From an uncultured Porphyromonadaceae bacterium (GTDB lineage Bacteria > Bacteroidota > Bacteroidia > Bacteroidales > Muribaculaceae): a stretch of 5,264 nt of DNA. Under the pieces are notes generated by a model, which made no database searches, was not told the DNA's origin, and was given only the letters and a program-made list of their open reading frames with translations. Location of the stretch: assembly GCA_905193395.1 (NCBI GenBank), contig CAJJOO010000129.1, positions 1 to 5,264 of the forward strand, in the 5' to 3' direction. The stretch's first letter is position 1, and every line of letters begins with the position of its first letter. The position numbers were made by a program, and so were the translations under genes. Of this stretch, positions 1 to 5,264 are shown one piece after another.

Positions 1-75
1 TTTTTTGCGTTTTAATTAACGCGGGTTCGACCGCCCGAAAGTGTCGTAAAACATGGCTTCTGTTCTTGCCCTCTT

Positions 76-1020
76 TTATTTGTTCAGTATGTGGACACTG
101 TAAAACACATATTTGTCCGTCCCGGCCATGTTCGTCTGCTTCCGGACAATTACCTGCACTTTATAAGTCTCTTTCTTCATCTTCACCACGGCACGGAGTG
201 TATAGAAGACATGGTTTCTGTTGGAATGTTGTGATTTGGAGGCGAGGACCCATCGGTCGGCCGTAGATATGATCTCCGGCACCACGGACATCAGTCCGAA
301 CGACGTGCGGATTCTTCCGTGCCCGCGTTGTCCGTTGCGGATATGGTGCCATCCGATGCGGTTGAATACAATTCTGTTGCCCTTCAGGGCCGGGCAATAC
401 ACTTCCTGATTCCTCAGTTTGTCGTAGACTGCTTTGGCCTGCGCCTTTAAGTCGGCGGTCGAGTTGAACAGCCGGTAATCCTCGGCCGTTGCGCGGATGG
501 TCGGATATTCGGTCCATTTCAGCGTTTTGCTCACCAGACCGAACAGGTCTTTTTTGGAATGTTCCCCGAAGCGTTGCCGGTGGTCGATATAGATGTAAGA
601 CGAATCGTCGTAATCATAATCATCCACTCTCACCCACCATGCCCAGGGGCGGTACATGTCTGTTTTTCCGTCCCATTCGCTGGTGACGAAGACGAGAATC
701 ACAGGCTCTAACTGTTGCGCATAATTATTAAGGTGGTCGCGAAGAATTTTCTTTGGCGAATATGGCTGGATCTTCAGCCGGCCCTGTGCGTCGAAGCCTT
801 TAAAATATTTCGGTCCGGATTTAATCTGTACTTGTATCCGGGCGCCGAGGTCACGGCCCAAATTATCGCGCACCCAGATTATTCCGTCGATTCCATCGTC
901 GTTTTGCTGTGGATTCTGGACCCATCCCCAGTGGAAAAACTCCTCCACAATCTTGGAGACAAAATTTGTCCCGGTCGCTTCCTTGCTATAATTCAGCCGT
1001 TTGTTCTTTTTCGCTGACAT
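76..1020 (-). CDS. DUF4365 domain protein, PD-(D/E)XK nuclease-like N-terminus with extra C-terminal domain
   Basis: This 314-residue protein probably acts on nucleic acid, but its substrate is unknown. Residues about 14-165 match DUF4365: a helix with E26/E27, then DDGIDG (41-46), then QVQIKSG (63-69). Asp45 with Gln65-x-Lys67 reads as a (Q/E)xK version of the restriction-endonuclease-like active site. A hydrophobic strand (PVILVFVTS, 106-114) and Trp-rich stretch (WAWWV, 126-130) follow, as is usual for the family. Residues about 190-314 lie beyond it: GWHHI (223-227), an Arg-rich turn, VVPEII (246-251), and a final YKVQVIVR...YVFYSVH pattern. This faintly resembles barnase/EndoU/ColicinD/RelE-type ribonucleases; that is inference. 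The ATG at 1020 is chosen because the longer frame to 1092 would overlap the upstream regulator by about 60 bases. It follows that regulator after 11 bases, so cotranscription is likely. Two sampled 60-base stretches are 48% and 52% GC, lower than a sampled stretch of pnp (67%). A role in phage defence is possible but unproven. Confidence 0.8.
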   Translation of the reverse strand: MSAKKNKRLNYSKEATGTNFVSKIVEEFFHWGWVQNPQQNDDGIDGIIWVRDNLGRDLGARIQVQIKSGPKYFKGFDAQGRLKIQPYSPKKILRDHLNNYAQQLEPVILVFVTSEWDGKTDMYRPWAWWVRVDDYDYDDSSYIYIDHRQRFGEHSKKDLFGLVSKTLKWTEYPTIRATAEDYRLFNSTADLKAQAKAVYDKLRNQEVYCPALKGNRIVFNRIGWHHIRNGQRGHGRIRTSFGLMSVVPEIISTADRWVLASKSQHSNRNHVFYTLRAVVKMKKETYKVQVIVRKQTNMAGTDKYVFYSVHILNK

Positions 1021-1031
1021 AACCAACTGCT

Positions 1032-1400
1032 TTATCTTTCGGCTGCCTGGCGGCGGTGGTCCATTATTTTCGCCATGTTGGTCTGCGCCCATTCCGTCAG
1101 TTGGCGGATGAGCGGCAGCAGCGATTCGCCCAGTTCCGTGAGCCGGTATTCAACCTTCGGGGGCACCACGGCATAAACTTTACGGTCAATGAATCCGTCG
1201 GCCTCCAGCGTGCGGAGGGTCGATGACAGCACACGCGACGAGACATCCGGAATCAGCCGGTTGAGTTCGTTGAACCTCACCACGCCCTCATTGCCGATAA
1301 TCAGCACGGTGAGCAGGGCCCACTTGTTCCCGAAGCGGGCAATGACATTTCTCACGGGGCACATTTCAATTATTGCGCCGGTTTCCTCTTTCTTCCTCAT
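1032..1400 (-). CDS. HxlR-family winged-helix transcriptional regulator
   Basis: This 122-residue cytoplasmic DNA-binding protein has the length and layout of the HxlR family, which act as dimers on inverted repeats and often sense electrophiles or oxidants. It opens with the family signature MCPVRNVIARFGNKW (13-27). A winged helix-turn-helix follows: RFNELNRLIPDVS (42-54), recognition helix SSRVLSSTLRTLEADGF (54-70) and a wing around KVYAVVPPKVEYRLT (74-88). A C-terminal dimerisation helix spans about 93-115. Cys14, the only cysteine, sits just before the first helix, where YodB- and HypR-type members carry their redox-active cysteine. The ATG at 1400 is preferred over Met13, because the region before CPVR is normally about this long. 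A near-perfect palindrome covers its own -7 box, suggesting autoregulation. The divergent cupin is the likeliest external target. The inducing signal cannot be read from sequence. Confidence 0.93.
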   Translation of the reverse strand: MRKKEETGAIIEMCPVRNVIARFGNKWALLTVLIIGNEGVVRFNELNRLIPDVSSRVLSSTLRTLEADGFIDRKVYAVVPPKVEYRLTELGESLLPLIRQLTEWAQTNMAKIMDHRRQAAER

Positions 1401-1407
1401 ATTCCGG

Positions 1408-1438
1408 ATTACTTACTTTCAATTGCAAAGTTAGTAAT
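1408..1438. promoter_or_regulatory. Inverted repeat, candidate HxlR operator
   Basis: ATTACTTACTTT (1408-1419) and AAAGTTAGTAAT (1427-1438) are 12-base arms matching at 11 of 12 positions around a 7-base spacer, CAATTGC. The palindrome covers the -7 box of the HxlR gene, so a dimer bound here would block its transcription. HxlR-family operators are generally inverted repeats containing TTACT/AGTAA-like halves, which fits. That this protein binds here is inference. Confidence 0.65.
1426..1433 (-). promoter_or_regulatory. -7 box of the HxlR gene promoter
   Basis: On the minus strand this reads TAACTTTG, an exact match to the Bacteroidota -7 consensus TAnnTTTG. It lies 25 bases before the ATG, which puts the start site near 1419 and gives a short leader. 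I found no good -33 box 19-21 bases upstream, so the promoter may be weak. Confidence 0.7.
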
Positions 1439-1497
1439 TTGTTTTGATATACTGCTTCAGCATGCCGATAGTGGCGAAAAATGCAGAATCCGTGAAT

Positions 1498-1532
1498 TTT
1501 TTCTCGCTGATAATCAGCAAAACCGAGAAAAA
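1498..1532. repeat. Nested palindromes in the divergent intergenic region
   Basis: TTTTTCTCG (1498-1506) and CGAGAAAAA (1524-1532) are perfect 9-base inverted arms. Inside and sharing one base with the left arm is a second perfect palindrome, GCTGATAATCAGC (1506-1518), with 6-base arms around a single A. It lies between two divergent promoters, so it is unlikely to be a terminator. A binding site for a dimeric regulator is the simplest reading, but no family can be named. Confidence 0.5.
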
Positions 1533-1533
1533 G

Positions 1534-1589
1534 GTTACTATGGGACTAAAATGTAACTTCTTGACATAGCGATAATCGTGTCGTAACTT
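1534..1589. promoter_or_regulatory. GTAAC half-site cluster at the cupin promoter
   Basis: GTTAC (1534-1538) and GTAAC (1553-1557) form an inverted pair just upstream of the -33 box. GTAACTT occurs at 1553-1559 and again at 1583-1589, exactly 30 bases apart or about three helical turns, with the second copy inside the -7 box. Related TTACTT and TAACTT halves make up the palindrome at 1408-1438. This suggests that one regulator, most simply the HxlR protein, acts on both divergent promoters; that is inference. Confidence 0.4.
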
Positions 1590-1591
1590 TG
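1560..1591 (+). promoter_or_regulatory. Promoter of the cupin gene
   Basis: A -33 box CTTG (1560-1563), one mismatch from TTTG, lies 20 bases before TAACTTTG (1584-1591), which matches TAnnTTTG exactly. The predicted start near 1598 gives a leader of about 26 bases to the ATG at 1624. No Shine-Dalgarno sequence is visible in the A-rich leader. Confidence 0.75.
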
Positions 1592-1623
1592 CAGCAGATT
1601 AACACAACAAACACATAGACGAT

Positions 1624-2073
1624 ATGAAAGAGATTAAGACAATTGAAAAAGGCGCGAATTTCAGCGCGGCAGACTTCGGCCCCCTCGCCGACATCAAGGA
1701 TTACGTACTCCAACTCGGTCCGGACGTCAAAATCCCCGGAAAAGTGTTCGGCGGACAGGCCGTAGGCGCCACGGGCGGCGAATTTTCGTTCCAGGTCTTC
1801 GTCCCGGGCCAGGAGACAGGCTTCCTGCACACCCATAAGAACCACGAAGAACTCTACTTCTTTCTCAAAGGCAAAGGCGAGATTCAGGTCGACGGCGATG
1901 TCTTTCCCGTCGGCGAAGGCACTGTGGTCCGCGTAGCCCCGGAGGGACGCCGCAGCGTGCGCAACAACGGCGCCGAACCCCTGGTGATGCTCTGCTTGCA
2001 GTACCGCGGCGACACCTTTACCGCCTCCGATGCCTCCGACGGCACCCTCCTCCCCGACCCCGTCAAGTGGTAA
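1624..2073 (+). CDS. Small single-domain cupin protein
   Basis: This 149-residue protein has one cupin_2 beta-barrel at about residues 50-128 and no signal peptide or membrane segment, so it is probably cytoplasmic. Cupin motif 1 is clear: G66 followed by HTHKNHEELYFF (69-80) and KGKGEIQVDG (82-91), with H69, H71 and E75 or E76 as likely metal ligands. Motif 2 is VGEGTVVRVAPEGRRSVRNN (96-115). Here the position that usually supplies the last histidine ligand is Ser111, so the metal site has three protein ligands or is altered. As I recall, small cupins with HKHKxNEELY and VRVAPxGxRxxRN motifs share this change, so it is not a defect. The biochemical function is unknown; a small isomerase, dioxygenase or ligand-binding role are all possible. 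It is divergent from the HxlR gene and has half-sites at its promoter, pointing to regulation by HxlR. Confidence 0.92.
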   Translation: MKEIKTIEKGANFSAADFGPLADIKDYVLQLGPDVKIPGKVFGGQAVGATGGEFSFQVFVPGQETGFLHTHKNHEELYFFLKGKGEIQVDGDVFPVGEGTVVRVAPEGRRSVRNNGAEPLVMLCLQYRGDTFTASDASDGTLLPDPVKW

Positions 2074-2091
2074 ATCAGCACCGAGGCGACG

Positions 2092-2129
2092 TTTATAAAT
2101 CTTATAAATTTTATAATTCGTATAATTCC
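2092..2129. repeat. AT-rich quasi-tandem repeats after the cupin gene
   Basis: Four diverged copies of a TTATAAATT/TATAATTC-like unit run head to tail: 2092-2101, 2102-2111, 2112-2120 and 2121-2129, with periods of 10, 10, 9 and 9. They lie between the cupin stop codon and a strong hairpin. There is no -33 box in register, so I do not call promoters here. They may be simple AT-rich filler or an upstream part of the terminator region. Confidence 0.4.
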
Positions 2130-2154
2130 CTCAATCTGATTGCGTTCATTTACG

Positions 2155-2195
2155 AACAGGCTGTGTTGTAATTAATTATTGCAGCACAGCCTGTT
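2155..2195 (+). terminator. 18-bp hairpin, probable terminator of the cupin transcript
   Basis: AACAGGCTGTG (2155-2165) pairs perfectly with CACAGCCTGTT (2185-2195). The stem continues inward to 2172/2178, giving 18 pairs with two G-U wobbles and a five-base loop, TAATT. It begins 81 bases after the cupin stop. No run of U follows (GCTTATCT), so intrinsic termination is uncertain; RNA 3'-end protection is an alternative. From here to 2306 I see no gene and only very short hairpins. Confidence 0.5.
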
Positions 2196-2313
2196 GCTTA
2201 TCTAATCCTCCTGCTGCCGGGAGCACAGCGATTTATCTATATTTTTATATTGCCGAGAGCAATCGTATAAGAGTAGGTGAAATTGGTTTTCGACTTTATT
2301 GAGAGGATTTTGT

Positions 2314-2321
2314 TAATTTTG
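2314..2321 (+). promoter_or_regulatory. -7 box of the Nudix gene promoter
   Basis: TAATTTTG is an exact TAnnTTTG match. The -33 region is only the weak GGTTTTCG around 2285-2292. ATTTTGT is repeated directly at 2307-2313 and 2316-2322 across the box. The predicted start near 2328 leaves about 28 bases before the ATG at 2356. Confidence 0.6.
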
Positions 2322-2355
2322 TGGCAAGATATTGATTATTGGTTGTTATTTGACT

Positions 2356-2898
2356 ATGAGAATCGAAAAGTGGAAAATTCTTGAAAGCCGTTATCTGATC
2401 CGGCGGCCGTGGCTCACGGCGAGGGTAGATAAGGTGGAATTGCCCAACGGCGTTGTCCATCCCGAGTATTATGTGCTGGAGTATCCGACATGGGTCAATA
2501 TCATTGCAGTCACGACGGACGGTCGCTTTGTGATGGTTGAGCAATACCGCCATGGCCTGGGCGATGTGTTCACGGAACTGGTGGCGGGTGTCGCGGAAAA
2601 GGGCGAGGAGCCGTTGCAAGCCGCACGGCGCGAACTGCTCGAGGAGACCGGCTTCGGGGGCGGCGAGTGGCAGTTGTACACCGTTCTGTCGGCCAATCCG
2701 GGGTCGATGAACAATCTCACCTATACGTTTCTGGCCACGGATGTCGAGCCGATGTCGAAGCAGCATCTTGACGAGACTGAGGATATCGCCGTCCGTCTGC
2801 TGCCGGCCGACGAGGTGAAAGTGATGCTCCTCTCCGACGAGATGAAGCAGTCGCTGATGGCAGCCCCGCTGTGGAAATACTTCGCACTCAATCGTTAA
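2356..2898 (+). CDS. Nudix hydrolase, ADP-ribose pyrophosphatase type
   Basis: This 180-residue cytoplasmic enzyme should hydrolyse a nucleoside diphosphate linked to another group, most likely ADP-ribose to AMP and ribose 5-phosphate with divalent metal. The Nudix box at residues 78-100 fits GX5EX7REUXEEXGU at every fixed position: G78, E84, R92-E93-L-L-E96-E97, G99 and F100. Pro115 lies 15 residues after the box, a feature known for the ADP-ribose pyrophosphatase subgroup. The N-terminal part (LIRRPWLTARVDKVELPNG, about 14-32) and the strand pair before the box (WVNIIAVTTDGRFVMVEQYR, 46-65) also fit this subgroup, whose N-terminal sheet helps form the dimer. A TTG 24 bases upstream is in frame but would leave almost no leader after the predicted start site, so the ATG at 2356 is preferred. 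Nucleotide-sugar substrates such as GDP-mannose cannot be excluded. It appears to have its own promoter. Confidence 0.9.
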   Translation: MRIEKWKILESRYLIRRPWLTARVDKVELPNGVVHPEYYVLEYPTWVNIIAVTTDGRFVMVEQYRHGLGDVFTELVAGVAEKGEEPLQAARRELLEETGFGGGEWQLYTVLSANPGSMNNLTYTFLATDVEPMSKQHLDETEDIAVRLLPADEVKVMLLSDEMKQSLMAAPLWKYFALNR

Positions 2899-2963
2899 CA
2901 CCGCCATTCGGCCCGGAATAAAGCCGTTTGCCCGGTGGCTTGGAAATGGCTGTTACAGTTAAA

Positions 2964-2995
2964 TTTGGCGGTGTCGGGGGAATTTTGTATCTTTG
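2964..2995 (+). promoter_or_regulatory. Promoter of pnp
   Basis: TTTG (2964-2967) stands 20 bases before TATCTTTG (2988-2995). Both boxes match the Bacteroidota consensus exactly, making this the best promoter in the window. The predicted start is near 3002, giving an A-rich leader of about 37 bases without a Shine-Dalgarno sequence. Confidence 0.85.
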
Positions 2996-3021
2996 CGCGA
3001 ATTATCACGAAGATACAAAAT
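2982..3021. promoter_or_regulatory. Perfect 12-bp inverted repeat over the pnp -7 box and start site
   Basis: ATTTTGTATCTT (2982-2993) and AAGATACAAAAT (3010-3021) are exact reverse complements around a 16-base spacer. The left arm contains most of the -7 box and the right arm lies in the 5' leader. Because the predicted start site is between the arms, RNA from this promoter carries only the right arm. The symmetry should therefore act on DNA, for example as a repressor site, rather than as an RNA hairpin. The binding protein is unknown. Confidence 0.6.
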
Positions 3022-3038
3022 AAAAGATAAGCAACTTT

Positions 3039-5264
3039 ATGAATCCAATCAAAAAAACCATCGCGCTGCCTGATGGCCGTACCATTACCCTGGAGACAGG
3101 CAAACTGGCCAAGCAAGCCGATGGAGCGGTAGAACTGCGCATGGGCAACACAATGCTGCTGGCAACAGTGGTATCGGCCAAGGAGGCCGGCGAGGGTGTT
3201 GACTTCATGCCCCTGACTGTAGAGTACAAAGAAAAATTCTCGTCGAACGGTCGTTTCCCCGGCGGCTTCCTCAAACGCGAAGGCCGCGCAAGCGACTATG
3301 AAATCCTCACCTCGCGCCTGGTGGACCGCGTGCTGCGCCCGCTGTTCCCGGACAACTACCATGCCGACACGTTCGTGAACATCATCATGTTCTCGGCCGA
3401 CGGCGTAGAAATGCCCGACGCGCTGGCCGGTCTGGCCGCCTCGGCTGCCCTTGCCGTGAGCGACATCCCCTTCAACGGCCCCATCAGCGAAGTGCGCGTG
3501 GCCCGCATCGACGGCAAGTTTGTAATCGACCCCACGTTTGAACAACTTGAGAAAGCCGACATGGAACTGATGGTAGGCGCCACCTACGACAATATCATGA
3601 TGGTCGAGGGCGAAATGAACGAAGTTTCGGAAACCGACCTTCTGGAAGCGCTCAAGACCGCTCACGAAGCCATCAAGGAGCAGTGCAAGGCTGTGATGGA
3701 ACTGGAAAAAGAAGCCGGTGCCACCATCAAGCGCGAGTACTGCCACGAAGTGAACGACGAGGACCTGCGTGCCGACGTTCACGCAAAATGCTATGACAAG
3801 GCCTATGCCATCGCCAAGACCGGCAGCGCCGACAAGCACTGGCGTCAGGATTCATTTGATGCCATCTGCCAGGAATACATCGACTCGCTGCCCGAAGAAG
3901 AGCGCGAGGAGAAGGAACCCCTGGTTAAGCGCTACTATCACGACGTGGAGAAAGAGGCTATGCGCCGCTGCGTGCTGGACGAAGGCGTCCGTCTGGACGG
4001 CCGCAAGACCACCGAAATCCGCCCCATCTGGGTCGAGACCGACTATGTTCCCGGCCCCCACGGATCGGCAGTGTTCACCCGCGGCGAGACCCAGGCGCTG
4101 GCCACCGTCACCCTCGGCACCAAACTGGACGAGAAGATTCTCGACGATGTGCTGAACCAGGGCCGCGAGCGTTTCCTGCTCCACTATAACTTCCCTCCCT
4201 TCTCGACAGGCGAGGCCCGTCCGCAGCGCGGCGTCGGCCGCCGCGAAATCGGCCACGGCAACCTGGCACACCGTGCCCTCAAACGCATGTTCCCGGACGA
4301 TTTCCCCTACGTATGCCGCATTGTGAGCGATATCCTGGAATCGAACGGTTCGTCGTCGATGGCCACTGTCTGCGCCGGCACCCTGGCACTGCTTGACGCA
4401 GGTGTCAAGATCAAGAAACCCGTCGCCGGCATCGCCATGGGTCTTATCAGCGACGGCAGCAAATATGCTATCCTGAGCGATATCCTCGGCGACGAGGACC
4501 ACCTGGGCGACATGGACTTCAAGGTGACCGGTACCAAGGACGGTATCACCGCCACCCAGATGGATATTAAGTGCGACGGTCTGAGTTACGAAATCCTTGA
4601 GAGAGCCCTGCTGCAGGCCCGTGAAGGCCGTCTGCACATCCTGGGCATCATCAACGAGGCCATTCCCGCCCCCCGCGAGGACTACAAGCCCCACGTGCCC
4701 CGCATCGTCACCATGCTCATTCCCAAGGAACTCATCGGTGCCGTCATCGGCCCGGGCGGAAAGATCATCCAGGGTATCCAGGAGGCATCCGGCGCCACCG
4801 TATCCATCGACGAAATCCCCGAAGGCGGCTACATCGAGGTTGCCGCTCCCAACAAGGATGCCATCGACAAGGCTTTGGAACTCATCAACGCCATCGTTGC
4901 CATGCCCGAGGAAGGCAAGGTTTACCACGGTACCGTCCGTTCGATTATGGACTTCGGTGCGTTTGTGGAATTCATGCCCAACCGCGACGGTCTGCTCCAC
5001 ATCAGCGAAATCGCCTGGGAACGTCTTCCCGACATGGAGGCTTCCGGCCTGAAAGAAGGCGACGAAGTGGATGTGAAACTGATTGAAATAGACAAGAAGA
5101 CCGGTAAATACCGTCTGTCGATGCGCGCCCTGAAGGAGAAACCCGAAGGCTGGGTTGAACCTCAGCGCCGCGAACGCGGACCCCGCCGCGAAGGTGGCGA
5201 ACGCCGTGAAGGCCGCGGTCCCCGTCGTGAAGGCGGCGAGCGTCGCGAAGGTCGCGGTCCCCGC
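3039..5264 (+). CDS. pnp: Polynucleotide phosphorylase (3'-to-5' exoribonuclease), right end open
   Basis: PNPase trims RNA from the 3' end using phosphate, releasing nucleoside diphosphates, and can add tails in reverse. The frame runs 742 codons to the window edge with no stop. Domains in order: first RNase PH core with GRFPGG (71-76) and [13 protein letters not shown] (92-104); a helical linker (about 220-320); second RNase PH core; a KH domain with the GPGG loop (571-574); an S1 domain from about 626 to 700; and an Arg/Gly/Pro/Glu-rich tail from about 709. The second core keeps the catalytic set: [23 protein letters not shown] with H406, [11 protein letters not shown], and [12 protein letters not shown] with D487, D493 and K495. 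It therefore looks active as the usual ring trimer. The E. coli enzyme is about 711 residues, so the length here is mostly explained by the added tail. The ATG at 3039 sits about 37 bases after a strong promoter. Long antisense frames over it are shadows. Confidence 0.97.
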   Translation, partial: MNPIKKTIALPDGRTITLETGKLAKQADGAVELRMGNTMLLATVVSAKEAGEGVDFMPLTVEYKEKFSSNGRFPGGFLKREGRASDYEILTSRLVDRVLRPLFPDNYHADTFVNIIMFSADGVEMPDALAGLAASAALAVSDIPFNGPISEVRVARIDGKFVIDPTFEQLEKADMELMVGATYDNIMMVEGEMNEVSETDLLEALKTAHEAIKEQCKAVMELEKEAGATIKREYCHEVNDEDLRADVHAKCYDKAYAIAKTGSADKHWRQDSFDAICQEYIDSLPEEEREEKEPLVKRYYHDVEKEAMRRCVLDEGVRLDGRKTTEIRPIWVETDYVPGPHGSAVFTRGETQALATVTLGTKLDEKILDDVLNQGRERFLLHYNFPPFSTGEARPQRGVGRREIGHGNLAHRALKRMFPDDFPYVCRIVSDILESNGSSSMATVCAGTLALLDAGVKIKKPVAGIAMGLISDGSKYAILSDILGDEDHLGDMDFKVTGTKDGITATQMDIKCDGLSYEILERALLQAREGRLHILGIINEAIPAPREDYKPHVPRIVTMLIPKELIGAVIGPGGKIIQGIQEASGATVSIDEIPEGGYIEVAAPNKDAIDKALELINAIVAMPEEGKVYHGTVRSIMDFGAFVEFMPNRDGLLHISEIAWERLPDMEASGLKEGDEVDVKLIEIDKKTGKYRLSMRALKEKPEGWVEPQRRERGPRREGGERREGRGPRREGGERREGRGPR
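5175..5264 (+). repeat. 39-bp in-frame repeats encoding the [13 protein letters not shown] tail of PNPase
   Basis: Two full 39-base units (5175-5213 and 5214-5252) and the first 12 bases of a third (5253-5264) each encode the 13-residue unit [13 protein letters not shown]. The two full copies differ at 8 of 13 codons, all at third positions and all synonymous. The array is cut by the window end, so the copy number is unknown. Such basic Arg/Gly tails are typical of flexible RNA-binding extensions; that function is inferred here. Confidence 0.9.

Noticed and set aside
1..25. Small hairpin GCGTT/AACGC (7-11, 18-22) next to T6 as a terminator for the minus-strand operon
   Set aside because: On the minus strand the hairpin is followed by A6, not U6, so the orientation is wrong. 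The stem is only five pairs. No clear terminator for this operon is in the window.
21..37. GGTTCGA resembling a tRNA T-arm
   Set aside because: The flanking bases do not form the five-pair T stem, and no acceptor end or CCA context follows.
1021..1092. N-terminal extension of the DUF4365 protein to an ATG at 1092
   Set aside because: It would overlap the well-supported HxlR gene by about 60 bases and adds a low-complexity, Gly/Pro-rich stretch not expected for the domain. The ATG at 1020 fits an operon junction.
2332..2355. TTG start giving eight extra residues on the Nudix protein
   Set aside because: The predicted transcription start near 2328 would leave almost no leader, and the ATG at 2356 fits the family N-terminus.
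2898..2974. ACACCGCC/GGCGGTGT inverted repeat as the Nudix gene terminator
   Set aside because: The arms are only 8 bases with a 61-base loop, there is no U tract, and the right arm overlaps the pnp -33 box.
2895..5000. Long minus-strand open frames opposite pnp
   Set aside because: They mirror a GC-rich, unmistakable PNPase gene, have skewed composition with no recognisable domains, and lack promoters of their own.
5175..5264. Regular 39-base repeats as a CRISPR array
   Set aside because: The units are directly adjacent without spacers, stay in frame and encode a conserved peptide at the end of PNPase.

Overview
The window looks like chromosomal DNA from a Bacteroidota, most likely order Bacteroidales; a Muribaculaceae-like gut lineage is a guess. 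The main evidence is the promoters. All four transcription starts with a recognisable core carry the Bacteroidota primary-sigma -7 element TAnnTTTG. Two of them also have a TTG/TTTG -33 box 20 bases upstream, and no start codon has a clear Shine-Dalgarno sequence. The proteins also fit this group.

Layout, left to right. (1) 76-1400, minus strand: an HxlR-family regulator followed after 11 bases by a DUF4365 protein with a PD-(D/E)XK-type nuclease signature and an extra C-terminal domain, probably one transcript. (2) 1401-1623: a 223-base divergent control region with a near-perfect palindrome over the regulator's own -7 box, a nested pair of palindromes, several GTAAC half-sites and the promoter of the next gene. 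(3) 1624-2073, plus strand: a small single-domain cupin, the likely HxlR target. (4) 2074-2355: a gene-free gap with four AT-rich quasi-repeats, an 18-bp hairpin and the next promoter; I see nothing convincing in 2196-2306. (5) 2356-2898, plus strand: a Nudix hydrolase of the ADP-ribose pyrophosphatase type. (6) 2899-3038: a promoter region with a perfect 12-bp inverted repeat over the -7 box and predicted start site of pnp. (7) 3039 to the right edge, plus strand: polynucleotide phosphorylase, open at the window end inside an arginine/glycine-rich repeated tail.

How the genes fit together: the HxlR regulator, its downstream nuclease-like gene and the divergent cupin form one plausible regulatory unit, possibly redox-responsive because the regulator has a single cysteine in the usual sensing position. 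The Nudix gene and pnp are housekeeping-type genes with their own promoters, and nothing ties them to that unit. No mobile element, tRNA, rRNA or CRISPR array was found. There is no clear case of a wholly new system. The best leads are the two-domain DUF4365 protein, the palindrome on the pnp promoter and the conserved repeat tail of PNPase.
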